From Chloroflexi bacterium bin20 (GTDB taxonomy: Bacteria; Chloroflexota; Anaerolineae; Aggregatilineales; Phototrophicaceae): a stretch of DNA of 64,000 nucleotides. The position numbers and the translations under genes are program-made. The stretch is from the NCBI GenBank assembly GCA_002238485.1, contig MPMG01000011.1:1-64000 (forward strand), written 5' to 3'. The stretch's first letter is position 1, and every line of letters starts with the position of its first letter. Below the pieces are notes generated by a model. It saw only the letters and a list, made by a program, of their open reading frames with translations. It had not been told where the DNA came from and made no database searches. This document shows, one piece after another, positions 23,898 through 32,548 of the stretch.

Positions 23898-25721
23898 TTA
23901 GCCGAGCTGCTCGATGGCGGCGGGACGGGTCTGGGCGGCACGGATGCGCGCCAAATCAAATTTCTGCCCGCGGTCGAACTTGTAGATGCCGTTCTGTTCT
24001 TGGTAAATGTCCGTCAGCTGGGTATAGCAATAGCCGAACATGTTGACATCATCGAGCAGGATGGCGCAGAGTTGCTTGAAGCGCTCGTAAAATTCGTCCA
24101 GGTCAGCGGGCCGCGTGCCATAGCCCCAGCTGTCTTCGCCCTCCTGCACATCGGGATTCCACCAGATGCCGCCAAATTCGCTGACGAAATAGGGCTGCCC
24201 GCGATAAGCAATCGACCACTGTGTAATGCCCACTAGCCGGGCAGATAGTCCCCATTGCGCCGCGTCATTGAGATAGGGTTTTCCCTCTGCCAAGCCAGCA
24301 TGCCGCTCGCGGAATGCCGGCGGGTCTTGCGTGTAATCATGGCTGTCATAGACATCGGCTTCGGGCACGCGGTGCGAATAACCCGAAGTATCCAGGACGG
24401 GGCGCGTGCTGTCGAAGGCTTTGGTTGCCAGGTACATGCCGCGCGTGACATCGTCCAACGCCGTGATGCGGTCGGATAACGTCTGCCAGGTTTCGTTTAG
24501 CGGGCACCAGCCGACGATGCTGGGGTGCGAATAATCGCGCTCCAGACATTCCAGCCACTGGGTGATGTAGTCGGGGCCGGGCGTCTGATGCTCGCCATTG
24601 ACCGGACCATTGCCGCTGCAGCCCCAATCGCCAAATTCGCCCCAGACGATATAACCCAGGCGGTCGGCGTGATACAAGAATCGTTCTTCAAAGACTTTTT
24701 GATGCAGGCGCGCGCCGTTGAAGCCAGCCGCCATGCTCAGCTCGATATCGCGCTGCAGAGCCGCATCGTTGGGCGCGGTCATGATGCCATCGGGATAATA
24801 GCCCTGGTCGAGCACCAAGCGCTGGAAGACCGTCTCGCCATTGATCTGGATGGCTTTGCCCACGATCGAAATGGCCCGCAAACCGGCATAAGAACGGGCG
24901 CTGTCGATGCTGTCGCCGCCGCTGTCCAGCAGCTCGATCTGCAAGTCGTACAAGTGCGGGTCGGTGATAGACCAGGGGCGCAGACGATCGGCCGGGATGC
25001 GCAAGTCGAGGCGCGGCGCCAGGTCGTAGGCAGCGCTGCATTCGGCAGTGGCGACTTCGCCAGCGGAATCGGACAAGGTGGCGCGCAGCCGCAGGCCAGG
25101 CGCATTGCCGCTGATGGGCTGCTCGAGGCGGATGGTCGCGTTCGCCAGGTCGGGCGTGATTCGCGGACGCCGCAGGGCAATCTGTGGCACGGGCTCCAGC
25201 CAGACCGACTGCCAGATGCCGGTGGTGCGCACATAAACCGCGCCGCTGGGCGCAAAGTCGCGGGTTTGTTTGCCGCGAGGCTGGGGGCTGGCGCCGTCAT
25301 CTCTGGCCCGCAGCACGATGCTGATGTCATCGCCAGCCTCGGCCACGCCGCTCAGGTCGCAGCAGAAGGGGCTGAATCCGCCGCGATGCCGCCCCACTTC
25401 CACGCCATTGACCCAGACCGTGCTGTCATAATCGACTGCCTGGAAGTGCAGCATTATGCGCTGCCCGGCCCACTCGGCTGGGATCTGCGCGCCGCGCCGA
25501 TACCAGACCGCGTTCATAAAGTCGGGATTTTCGATGCCCGATAAAGCCGATTCGGGGCAGAATGGCACGATAATGCGGCCGCTCAGCTCGCGGTCGAGCA
25601 AGCCGCGTTCCAGACCGCTGTCGCCCTGGTCGATCTCGAATTGCCATTCGCCATTCAGGCAGAGCCAGTCATCGCGGACAAATTGCGGGCGGGGGTATTC
25701 AGCGCGGGGGATGTCGGACAT
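23898..25721 (-). CDS. Glycoside hydrolase family 2 (beta-galactosidase/glucuronidase type)
   Basis: 607 residues, lacking the long C-terminal domains of LacZ. The N-terminal sugar-binding domain (WLCLNGEWQFEIDQGD; STVWVNGVEVGRHRGGFSPF), an immunoglobulin-like domain and a TIM barrel are recognisable. The acid/base Glu is in WCPLNETWQ near residue 408, and the nucleophile Glu in PYFVSEFGGIWW near 513. There is no signal peptide, so it acts in the cytosol on oligosaccharides imported by the ABC system encoded upstream on the same strand. The exact sugar (galactose, mannose, glucuronate) cannot be told. Confidence 0.88.
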   Translation of the reverse strand: MSDIPRAEYPRPQFVRDDWLCLNGEWQFEIDQGDSGLERGLLDRELSGRIIVPFCPESALSGIENPDFMNAVWYRRGAQIPAEWAGQRIMLHFQAVDYDSTVWVNGVEVGRHRGGFSPFCCDLSGVAEAGDDISIVLRARDDGASPQPRGKQTRDFAPSGAVYVRTTGIWQSVWLEPVPQIALRRPRITPDLANATIRLEQPISGNAPGLRLRATLSDSAGEVATAECSAAYDLAPRLDLRIPADRLRPWSITDPHLYDLQIELLDSGGDSIDSARSYAGLRAISIVGKAIQINGETVFQRLVLDQGYYPDGIMTAPNDAALQRDIELSMAAGFNGARLHQKVFEERFLYHADRLGYIVWGEFGDWGCSGNGPVNGEHQTPGPDYITQWLECLERDYSHPSIVGWCPLNETWQTLSDRITALDDVTRGMYLATKAFDSTRPVLDTSGYSHRVPEADVYDSHDYTQDPPAFRERHAGLAEGKPYLNDAAQWGLSARLVGITQWSIAYRGQPYFVSEFGGIWWNPDVQEGEDSWGYGTRPADLDEFYERFKQLCAILLDDVNMFGYCYTQLTDIYQEQNGIYKFDRGQKFDLARIRAAQTRPAAIEQLG

Positions 25722-25900
25722 GGTTCGCTCCTGCTTTCAGGACTGTCACATTATGGCTTGCGGAAAATCGCGGTATTTGAATGTTCACCAACAAGAGGGC
25801 GACCCCGATGGATCGCCCACACTGAAGTCTTGTCAAACGGGCGACTCACAGAGTCGCCCCTACGGAAGCCTCTGTTGCAGGCTCTGGCAAACCCCGGCTT
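25722..25900. repeat. Intergenic gap with two GGGCGA...TCGCCC palindromes
   Basis: GGGCGACCCCGATGGATCGCCC (about 25798-25819) and GGGCGACTCACAGAGTCGCCCC (about 25840-25861) occur between the substrate-binding protein gene and the GH2 gene. They could form hairpins in the operon transcript. Confidence 0.6.
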
Positions 25901-27205
25901 CTACTCAAAGAGCGCGAAGTCTTCCAGACGGGTCTGGGCATCGGCCAGCGCCTGCTCGGGGGTCTTCTGACCGATCATTGCGGCCGAAAGCTCCTCGTCC
26001 ATCACGTCTTCGAATGCGGTGCTCCAATTCTCGCGCGGCGGAATGACGGCGCTGGGGACAAATTCGGCGTATTCCTGACGGTGCGGATACTCGTTGTATA
26101 CATCGCTGTTGACGACTGATGCGTTGACCGCGGAGTGACCTGTGCGCGCCCATTCGATGTTGTTGTCATTGAGGTAACGGAGGAAGGTCAATGTCGCCTC
26201 AAGCGTCGCGGAGTCTGGGTCCTCGCCTTGCGGAATGATCCAGGCGTGACTGCCAGCCCAGGCGGCCGGCTGGTCGAACACCGTGGGGAAGTTATGCACG
26301 TAGTAATTCTTCAGCGCGCCTTCCGGATCAGCCACCTGGTTGTCGTAGAAGTTGACGACCCATGTGCCGTTGATGTGTCCGCCGTTCTCGCCATTGAGGA
26401 AGATTTCTTCAGACGAGGGGTAATCGACATTGTCGGTGATGTGCCCTTCGTCGCGCAGCATAATCAGGAAGTTCAGCGCGTTCAGGCCCGCTTCCGTGTT
26501 GATGTCGGGCATACCGTCTTCGCCTTCAACGGTGCCGCCTTCTTGCTGATAGACCAGCGCCATCCAGTTGCGGCTCAGCCCATTCGTCCACATGCCCAGG
26601 AAGGGCAGGCCCGTGGCTTCTTTGAAGGTCTCGGCATGCGACATGAATTCGTCCATGCCATAGGGGATGTCGGGGCTGCCATCTTCGTTGACCAGGCCTG
26701 CTTCTGCCCAGAGACCGACATTAATGTGCCAGAGGTGACCGTGCAGATCCAAGGGGATGCCATAGAGCTCGCCATTGTATTCGACGAAGCCGCGGGCGCT
26801 GTCGGTCAAGTCGTCCGCGTCGATGCCGGCGCCAGCGAGCACATCGCCCAAAGGAGTCAGCAGACCGCGCGAGGCGTAATTGGGAATGCGGCGGCCGTGC
26901 AACACCATGATGTCCGGCGGCGTACCGGCGGCCAGATTGGCGTTCAATTCGGTGACGCCGGGCCAATCGACCACGACAGTATTTACGTGGATATCATCTT
27001 GCGTGGCGTTGAAGGAATTGGCCAAAGTCTGAATGATGCCGCATTCGCCATAGGCCTCCGACAACTCGGTGACATCGCCAAATTCATCGGCGCATTCGCC
27101 GAAGAAGCGCATAAAGGTGACCTCGACGGCATCTTGAGCGGCGACCGGCGCAAGGACCATCGCCAGCAGCAGCGCCAGCGCAAGGAAAATCTTGAGTTTC
27201 GACAT
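25901..27205 (-). CDS. Sugar ABC transporter substrate-binding protein (family 1)
   Basis: About 434 residues from the ATG at 27205, preceded by AAAGGA. A signal peptide (KIFLALALLLAMVLAPVAAQD) without a lipobox Cys is followed by a family 1 solute-binding protein: ANLAAGTPPDIMVLHGRRIP, LYGIPLDLHGHLWHINVGLWAEAGL, and NGTWVVNFYD. A short N-terminal insert has two cysteines (GECADEF, YGECGII) that may form a disulfide. It captures a mono- or oligosaccharide outside the membrane and delivers it to the permeases encoded just upstream. The GH2 gene follows on the same strand. Confidence 0.88.
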   Translation of the reverse strand: MSKLKIFLALALLLAMVLAPVAAQDAVEVTFMRFFGECADEFGDVTELSEAYGECGIIQTLANSFNATQDDIHVNTVVVDWPGVTELNANLAAGTPPDIMVLHGRRIPNYASRGLLTPLGDVLAGAGIDADDLTDSARGFVEYNGELYGIPLDLHGHLWHINVGLWAEAGLVNEDGSPDIPYGMDEFMSHAETFKEATGLPFLGMWTNGLSRNWMALVYQQEGGTVEGEDGMPDINTEAGLNALNFLIMLRDEGHITDNVDYPSSEEIFLNGENGGHINGTWVVNFYDNQVADPEGALKNYYVHNFPTVFDQPAAWAGSHAWIIPQGEDPDSATLEATLTFLRYLNDNNIEWARTGHSAVNASVVNSDVYNEYPHRQEYAEFVPSAVIPPRENWSTAFEDVMDEELSAAMIGQKTPEQALADAQTRLEDFALFE

Positions 27206-27279
27206 GTTCAATGTCCTTTCTGGGTATTGCGATTGATGTGGGCGAAGTATTGCCAGCAGTGTTCGATAAACGCTCCTCA

Positions 27280-28146
27280 CTACTTGATGCCGCTGTTGAT
27301 AGCGATGCCGCTGATGATGCGGCGTTGGAAAACAAAGAAAAAGATGATGATCGGCAATGCTGTGAAGACCGCTGCCGCCATATCACGCCCATAAAACTGG
27401 ACATCGCCCCAAGCCTGGTTCAATTTGCGCAAGCCAATAACGATGGTGTAGACCTCGCTGCTGGTGGCGGAGATGATGGGCCACAGATAGCTGTTCCAAT
27501 TGCCCAGGAAAGTGAAGATCGCCAATGCGGTGATCACCGGCGTCGACAGCGGAATGATGATGGTGAGGAAGATGCGGAAGCGCCCGGCCCCGTCCATCAT
27601 GGCGGCTTCTTCCAGCTCCAGCGGAATGCCGCGGAAAAACTGCGTCATCAAAAACACGGCAAAAGACGAAGCGATGCCCGGCAAGATCAGCGCGATCAAC
27701 GTATTGTGCAGCTTCAAATTGGAGAAGAGCAGATAGACAGGCAGGAAGGTCGCCTCAAAAGGCACCATCAAACCCATCAGAACGAGAATATAGAGCGGAC
27801 GTTTGAAATAAAAGTCCAGCCGAGCAAAAGCATAAGCCGCCAACGAACAGACAGTCAACTGCGCCAGGGTATGCGTGGTGGACACGAAAATGCTGTTGCC
27901 CAGCCACTTCCACAATTGACTGCTCTTGAGGATGAATGCCCAATTCTCGAGGGTGAAAGGATAAGGAATCAAGCTGGCCAGATTGCGCTGCAGCGCCGGC
28001 TCGGGACGGACTGAAGTGACTACGGTCCAAACGACCGGCAACATCCATACCAAAGCGAACAAGCCTACAGCCAGGACATACAAGCTGCCCCGCCGGCGAT
28101 CACTCTGTTGACGTTTGCGCTTCAACTCTGCGCCGACAACCGTCAC
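27280..28146 (-). CDS. Carbohydrate ABC transporter permease (MalG/CUT1 type)
   Basis: 288 residues with six membrane segments. The EAA loop, which docks the ATPase, is IPLELEEAAMMDGAGRFRIF. The N-terminus (LPVVWTVVTSVRPEPALQ) and GNSIFVSTTHTLAQLTVCSLAAYAFARL are typical of MalG-like CUT1 permeases. It pairs with the MalF-like permease whose gene ends two bases upstream. No ATPase gene is present, so a shared MsmX-type ATPase elsewhere is likely. Confidence 0.9.
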   Translation of the reverse strand: MTVVGAELKRKRQQSDRRRGSLYVLAVGLFALVWMLPVVWTVVTSVRPEPALQRNLASLIPYPFTLENWAFILKSSQLWKWLGNSIFVSTTHTLAQLTVCSLAAYAFARLDFYFKRPLYILVLMGLMVPFEATFLPVYLLFSNLKLHNTLIALILPGIASSFAVFLMTQFFRGIPLELEEAAMMDGAGRFRIFLTIIIPLSTPVITALAIFTFLGNWNSYLWPIISATSSEVYTIVIGLRKLNQAWGDVQFYGRDMAAAVFTALPIIIFFFVFQRRIISGIAINSGIK

Positions 28147-28148
28147 CG

Positions 28149-29129
28149 CTAGTTTCCTACGCCTTGATCGCGAAATAATGCCAGTTGCATAAGTGAAATG
28201 ACCAACAGAACCGCGAACATGATAACCGCCATAGCCGTGCCGTACCCTACCTGGAAATAGAGAAAAGTCGTCTCAAAGATATTGTAGACAATCGTGCGGG
28301 TATTGCCGGCTGGTCCGCCGCCGGTAATGACATCGACCTGGCCGAATATCTGGAAGGACGCGATCACCTGCAAGATGCACAAGAAGGCGAAGGGCCGGCG
28401 CAAGCCAGGAATGGTGATGTGCCGGAATTGCTGCCAGCCATTGGCGCCATCGACCTTGGCCGCGTCATAGAGCGCCTGCGAGATATCTTGCAAGCCCGCC
28501 AGGAATATGAGCATAGAAAAGCCGACAGTCCACCAAAGTGTGGTGAACGCTACCACAAGCGTCGCCAGATCCCCTTGATCCAGAAAGGGAATCGGACCCG
28601 CGTTGAATTGCTCCAAGAACGCATTGATCAAGCCGCGGCCGGACGAGGCGAAGACGCGCCCCCAGATCAAACCAATTACCGTCACCGCGATGATATTGGG
28701 CAGGTAGAAAATCGTGCGGAAGATGCCGATGCCTTTGATGGGGCGGTTGAGCATCAGCGCGAAACAAAGCCCCACAAGAATGATGGGGAGCGAAAGGGCG
28801 ACGAAAAGCAAGGTCTGTTCAAAGGCTTGATGAAATTGCGTATCCCGCGTCAGCAGGCGCTCGAAGTTCTTCAGCCCGATAAAGCGGATGTTTGTGCCCA
28901 TGATCTCCCATTTGTGCAAGGAGATGTAGAAGGTCTGGAAGATGGGCAAGATGGTGAAGATGGTGTAGAGAATGCCGAAGGGCAGGATGAAGCAGAATGC
29001 TGTGATGGTGTGCCGGGCTTTGGCGGGCAGCCGCTCATGAAAACGGCGGTACGGGGCGAGCAGCGGGTCGAACACTTCCAGCGCGCCGAGCAGGCTGTCG
29101 ATGACGCGGCCCAAGCTGAGGTCGGTCAT
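28149..29129 (-). CDS. Carbohydrate ABC transporter permease (MalF/CUT1 type)
   Basis: About 326 residues from the ATG at 29129; the upstream ATG at 29144 is also possible. Six membrane segments start at residue 40 (AFCFILPFGILYTIFTILPIFQTFYISLHKW). The EAA loop is DISQALYDAAKVDGANGWQQFRHI. First gene of the operon permease F, permease G, substrate-binding protein, GH2 hydrolase. Half a GGGGCGA repeat motif lies just upstream (29163). Confidence 0.9.
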   Translation of the reverse strand: MTDLSLGRVIDSLLGALEVFDPLLAPYRRFHERLPAKARHTITAFCFILPFGILYTIFTILPIFQTFYISLHKWEIMGTNIRFIGLKNFERLLTRDTQFHQAFEQTLLFVALSLPIILVGLCFALMLNRPIKGIGIFRTIFYLPNIIAVTVIGLIWGRVFASSGRGLINAFLEQFNAGPIPFLDQGDLATLVVAFTTLWWTVGFSMLIFLAGLQDISQALYDAAKVDGANGWQQFRHITIPGLRRPFAFLCILQVIASFQIFGQVDVITGGGPAGNTRTIVYNIFETTFLYFQVGYGTAMAVIMFAVLLVISLMQLALFRDQGVGN

Positions 29130-29265
29130 AGTCGCGCGCCCCACATTTGAGCGGCGGCACTGTTAGGGGCGAAGCAACGATTCACAACGATATCTTCGGC
29201 AACGCTATCGACACAAGGCAGAATGTTACACATGCGCGCAGGCTTGTCAAGCGATTGCTGGGTAC

Positions 29266-30708
29266 TTATCGCCATTCCAGCGAGCCGTCATGCAGACGCC
29301 CGAAGCGCAGCATCAAGATATCTTTCAGGTAATTCTGATACAGTTTCCAGGGATGGACTTTGCCTTGTTTGGGCAAGCCGGGCAGGGCGCGCTGCACATA
29401 GCCGGAAGTGAAATCGACAAAAGCCGCTGGCTCCATATCGTCCGGCAAGCGGGGGGTACACTGCGCATAATCACGCCGCCGCATATGATTCAGCAGGCGG
29501 CAGACATATTCGCAGACCAGTTCGGCTCGCAATGTCCACGAGGCGTTGGTATAGCCAAATGCCGAGGCCAGGTTGGGCAGTCCGCTGTACATCACGCCTT
29601 TGTAACTGTGGGTTTCGCCCAGCTCAATCTCTTCATCATCGACCAGAATGCGCAGTCCGTGCAGGATGCGCATAACCAGCCCGGTGGCGGTTACGATGAT
29701 GTCCGCGGGCAGCAGCTCGCCCGATTCCAGCACGATGCCCGCCTCGTCAAAGCGCTGGATGCGGTCGGTCACTACAGCCACCTTGCCGTCGCGTATCGCT
29801 TTGAACAGGTCGCCATCGGGCGCAAGGCAGACGCGCTGATCCCAGGGTTGATAGCGCGGACTGAAGTGGCGCTCGATGTCAAAGTCGCTGCCTAGTTCGC
29901 TGCGTACGCCAGCCAGCATGGCAGCGCGCGCTTCGTCTGGTTTGCTGCGGGCAAAGTGATACTGAATCATGCTGCGCAGAATCAGCCGCCAACGTGCCAG
30001 CTTTGCCCCCAGCCAGAAAGGCAGCCCCGCTTGCAGGCGCAGAGCAATCTCGTCCCGCGCCGGCATGCTGACGATGTAGCTGGGCGAGCGCTGCAGCATG
30101 GTTACTTGAGCTGCCTCGCTGGCCAGAGCCGGCGCCAGCGTGACAGCCGTAGCGCCGCTGCCGATGACCACCACGCGCTTGTCACGATAGTCAAGATCGC
30201 TGCGCCAGGCCTGCGGATGCACGATCTGCCCCTGGAAATTGTCCATGCCTTCCCAGTCGGGCGTATAGCCGCAATCATAGCGATAATAACCTGTGCACAT
30301 GAACAGGAACTTGCATTGCAGCTGATAAGGCTCGCCGCTGCTGGGCTCGATATCGGCAGTCCAACGCGCCTGGACGCTCGACCAGTTGATCTGGCGGACG
30401 CGCTGCTGGAAGCGGATGCGTTTGTCGATGCCAAATTCGCGCGCGCTGTCTTTGATGTACTGCAAGATCGCTGCGCCATCGGCGATTGCATCTTCGCCGC
30501 GCCAGGGACGAAAACGATAGCCCAGCGTGTACATGTCGCTGTCGCTGCGCACGCCGGGAAAGCGAAACAAGTCCCAGGTGCCGCCGATGCTTTCGCGCGC
30601 CTCGACGATCTGCCAGCTGAGCCCGGGGCAGCGCCGATCCAGGTAATAGCCGGCGGCGATGCCCGAGATGCCCGCGCCGACGATGAGTACATCCAGTGTG
30701 TCGCACAT
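29266..30708 (-). CDS. Flavin-containing (Baeyer-Villiger type) monooxygenase
   Basis: About 480 residues from the ATG at 30708; the ORF-track start adds repeat-derived codons. The FAD-binding GxGxxG is LIVGAGISGIAAGYYL at residue 8. The family fingerprint F-x-G-x-x-x-H-x-x-x-W is present as FQGQIVHPQAW, followed by the NADPH-binding VVVIGSGATAVTLAPAL. Such enzymes insert oxygen into ketones or oxidise N/S atoms using NADPH. Close types are annotated as NAD(P)/FAD-dependent oxidoreductases or cyclohexanone-type monooxygenases. The substrate is unknown. It is divergent from the ABC ATPase gene with a 126-base gap. Confidence 0.88.
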   Translation of the reverse strand: MCDTLDVLIVGAGISGIAAGYYLDRRCPGLSWQIVEARESIGGTWDLFRFPGVRSDSDMYTLGYRFRPWRGEDAIADGAAILQYIKDSAREFGIDKRIRFQQRVRQINWSSVQARWTADIEPSSGEPYQLQCKFLFMCTGYYRYDCGYTPDWEGMDNFQGQIVHPQAWRSDLDYRDKRVVVIGSGATAVTLAPALASEAAQVTMLQRSPSYIVSMPARDEIALRLQAGLPFWLGAKLARWRLILRSMIQYHFARSKPDEARAAMLAGVRSELGSDFDIERHFSPRYQPWDQRVCLAPDGDLFKAIRDGKVAVVTDRIQRFDEAGIVLESGELLPADIIVTATGLVMRILHGLRILVDDEEIELGETHSYKGVMYSGLPNLASAFGYTNASWTLRAELVCEYVCRLLNHMRRRDYAQCTPRLPDDMEPAAFVDFTSGYVQRALPGLPKQGKVHPWKLYQNYLKDILMLRFGRLHDGSLEWR

Positions 30709-30834
30709 AGCAACGATTATGCCTGCATGCCAGCGATAGCAGTAGACCCATACGCAATTCTCTCTATGCTCTCTGCGCCCTCTGTGGTTAAATACATGGT
30801 GATCCATTCACCAACCGCCAAAGGGAGCGCATCT

Positions 30835-31833
30835 ATGCCCGATAATGGCGCTTTCGTCATCTGCCAGGATTTGTACAAAATCTTCAAAGTCGCCGATATT
30901 GAAGTTATGGCGCTGCAAGGCTTGGACCTCACCGTCATGGAAGGCGAGCTGGTGGGCGTTGTCGGCGCAAGTGGCAGCGGCAAGACAACGTTGATGAATG
31001 TGCTGGGTGGTTTGACGCGCCCCTCGGCTGGCGTCGTGCTGGTCGATGGCGAAAACTTGCTCAAGCTCAGCACGCGCGAACTGACCAATTATCGTCAGGT
31101 AGAAGTCGGCTTCGTTTGGCAGCAGGGCAGCCGCAACCTGATCCCCTATCTGTCGGCGCTGGACAATATCAAGCTGCCTATGACGCTGGCGGGACGAGCC
31201 GGTGGCGATATCGACAAGCGCGCCCGCGAACTCATGGACAAGGTCGAGCTCAGCGACCGTTACGACCACAAGCCCCTGCAGCTGTCTGGCGGCGAACAGC
31301 AGCGCGTTGCCATTGCCGTGGCGCTGGCCAACGAACCGAAACTGCTGCTGGCCGATGAGCCCACCGGCGAGCTGGACTCGACGACATCCGACCAGGTCTA
31401 TGCCCTCTTCCAGCGGCTCAACCGCGAAGACGGCTTGACCATCTGCATCGTCAGTCACGACCCCCAGATCGCCCAGCATGTCGGGCGGGTGGTGGCGATC
31501 CGCGATGGCAAGCTGGCCAGCGAGACAGTCCGCCGCCGCGCCGAAAGCCAAGCGATGGCGGATGCCACAGCCGAGGCAAGCTGGGAAGACCGCTTTGAAG
31601 AGCTCATCGTTTTGGACAGCAACGGGCGACTGCAAATCCCCAAGCAATTCCGCGAAGAACTAGGTTTTGAAAACCGCGTGGAGATGGAAATGACGGATGA
31701 TGGCGGCATCGTCATCCGACCGGCCCAGAACCTCGACCAAACATCGTCGCAAGCCGAGATCCAACTGCAGCGAGAGATCCGCGCGGGCGAAGACGGGCCT
31801 GGGCGCAAATGGCTGCGCAGGCGGCAGGCATGA
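30835..31833 (+). CDS. ABC transporter ATPase (LolD/MacB type) fused to a C-terminal AbrB-like domain
   Basis: About 332 residues; the ATG at 30835 has GGGAG seven bases upstream. Residues 1-230 form an MacB/LolD-type ATPase: Walker [20 protein letters not shown], signature [17 protein letters not shown], Walker [14 protein letters not shown]. After it comes a beta-strand segment [31 protein letters not shown], which matches the swapped-hairpin AbrB/SpoVT fold. This is an unusual addition for an ATPase. It may dimerise or bind DNA or a partner. The next ATPase gene overlaps by four bases. The FtsX/MacB-type permease expected for such ATPases is not in the window. Confidence 0.85.
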   Translation: MPDNGAFVICQDLYKIFKVADIEVMALQGLDLTVMEGELVGVVGASGSGKTTLMNVLGGLTRPSAGVVLVDGENLLKLSTRELTNYRQVEVGFVWQQGSRNLIPYLSALDNIKLPMTLAGRAGGDIDKRARELMDKVELSDRYDHKPLQLSGGEQQRVAIAVALANEPKLLLADEPTGELDSTTSDQVYALFQRLNREDGLTICIVSHDPQIAQHVGRVVAIRDGKLASETVRRRAESQAMADATAEASWEDRFEELIVLDSNGRLQIPKQFREELGFENRVEMEMTDDGGIVIRPAQNLDQTSSQAEIQLQREIRAGEDGPGRKWLRRRQA

Positions 31834-32513
31834 AAGACACAGCGATCGCCGCACAAGCAGTTGGGCGCGTCTACGAGAGCGATTCGGGCGCGGTTCATGC
31901 CCTGCAAGATGTGAGTTTTGTGGTCGAGCGCGGGCAATTCGTTGTGCTGCGCGGACGCTCGGGCAGTGGCAAGACCACACTGCTGAATTGCCTCGGCGGT
32001 CTGGACGACCCGAGCAGCGGCAAGATCTGGATTCAGGACCAAGATATTTCGCAGCTGGACGAGTCGGCGCGTACACGTTGGCGGCGCAGCAGCATCGGTT
32101 TTGTCTTCCAGCAGATGGGCTTGCTGCCCAGCTTCTCTGCTTATGAAAATCTCGATGTCATGGCGCGGTTGGGTGGCGTGCCGCGCAGCCAGCGGCGAGA
32201 GCGCATCCTGGCTTGTCTGGGTCTGGTCGGCTTGCTGGATTATTACGATCATCGCCCTTACGAAATGTCGGGCGGGCAGCAGCAGCGCATCGCCATTGCC
32301 CGCGCGCTGGTAGCGCAGCCGCAGCTCATCCTGGCTGACGAACCGACCAGCGAGCTCGACAGCGAGACCACGCACGAGGTCCTGACGGCGCTGCAAGGCT
32401 TCGTGCGCCAGCAAGACGTTTCTATCTTGCTTTCCAGCCACGACCCGATCGCAGATGATTATGCCGACCGCGTAATCAACCTGCGCGACGGCCGCATCCA
32501 CCCCAGCGCGTAG
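31830..32513 (+). CDS. ABC transporter ATPase (LolD/MacB type), second copy
   Basis: About 227 residues from the ATG at 31830, which overlaps the previous stop (ATGA). Walker A is [18 protein letters not shown]; signature MSGGQQQRIAIARALV; Walker B LILADEPTSELDS; switch His in LLSSHDP. It belongs to the same LolD/MacB subfamily as the preceding ATPase but lacks the AbrB-like tail. Two co-transcribed ATPases may form a heterodimer driving one permease. Next downstream, 35 bases away, is a secreted VCBS protein, not a permease. Confidence 0.88.
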   Translation: MKDTAIAAQAVGRVYESDSGAVHALQDVSFVVERGQFVVLRGRSGSGKTTLLNCLGGLDDPSSGKIWIQDQDISQLDESARTRWRRSSIGFVFQQMGLLPSFSAYENLDVMARLGGVPRSQRRERILACLGLVGLLDYYDHRPYEMSGGQQQRIAIARALVAQPQLILADEPTSELDSETTHEVLTALQGFVRQQDVSILLSSHDPIADDYADRVINLRDGRIHPSA

Positions 32514-32548
32514 CAGCCGACAAGCGAGGAGTGGGAGCAAAGGAATCC

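Noticed and set aside
29145-29265. Operator-like palindrome upstream of the sugar ABC operon
   Set aside because: GATATC and scattered CGAT motifs are present, but no symmetrical LacI-type site of convincing length was found.
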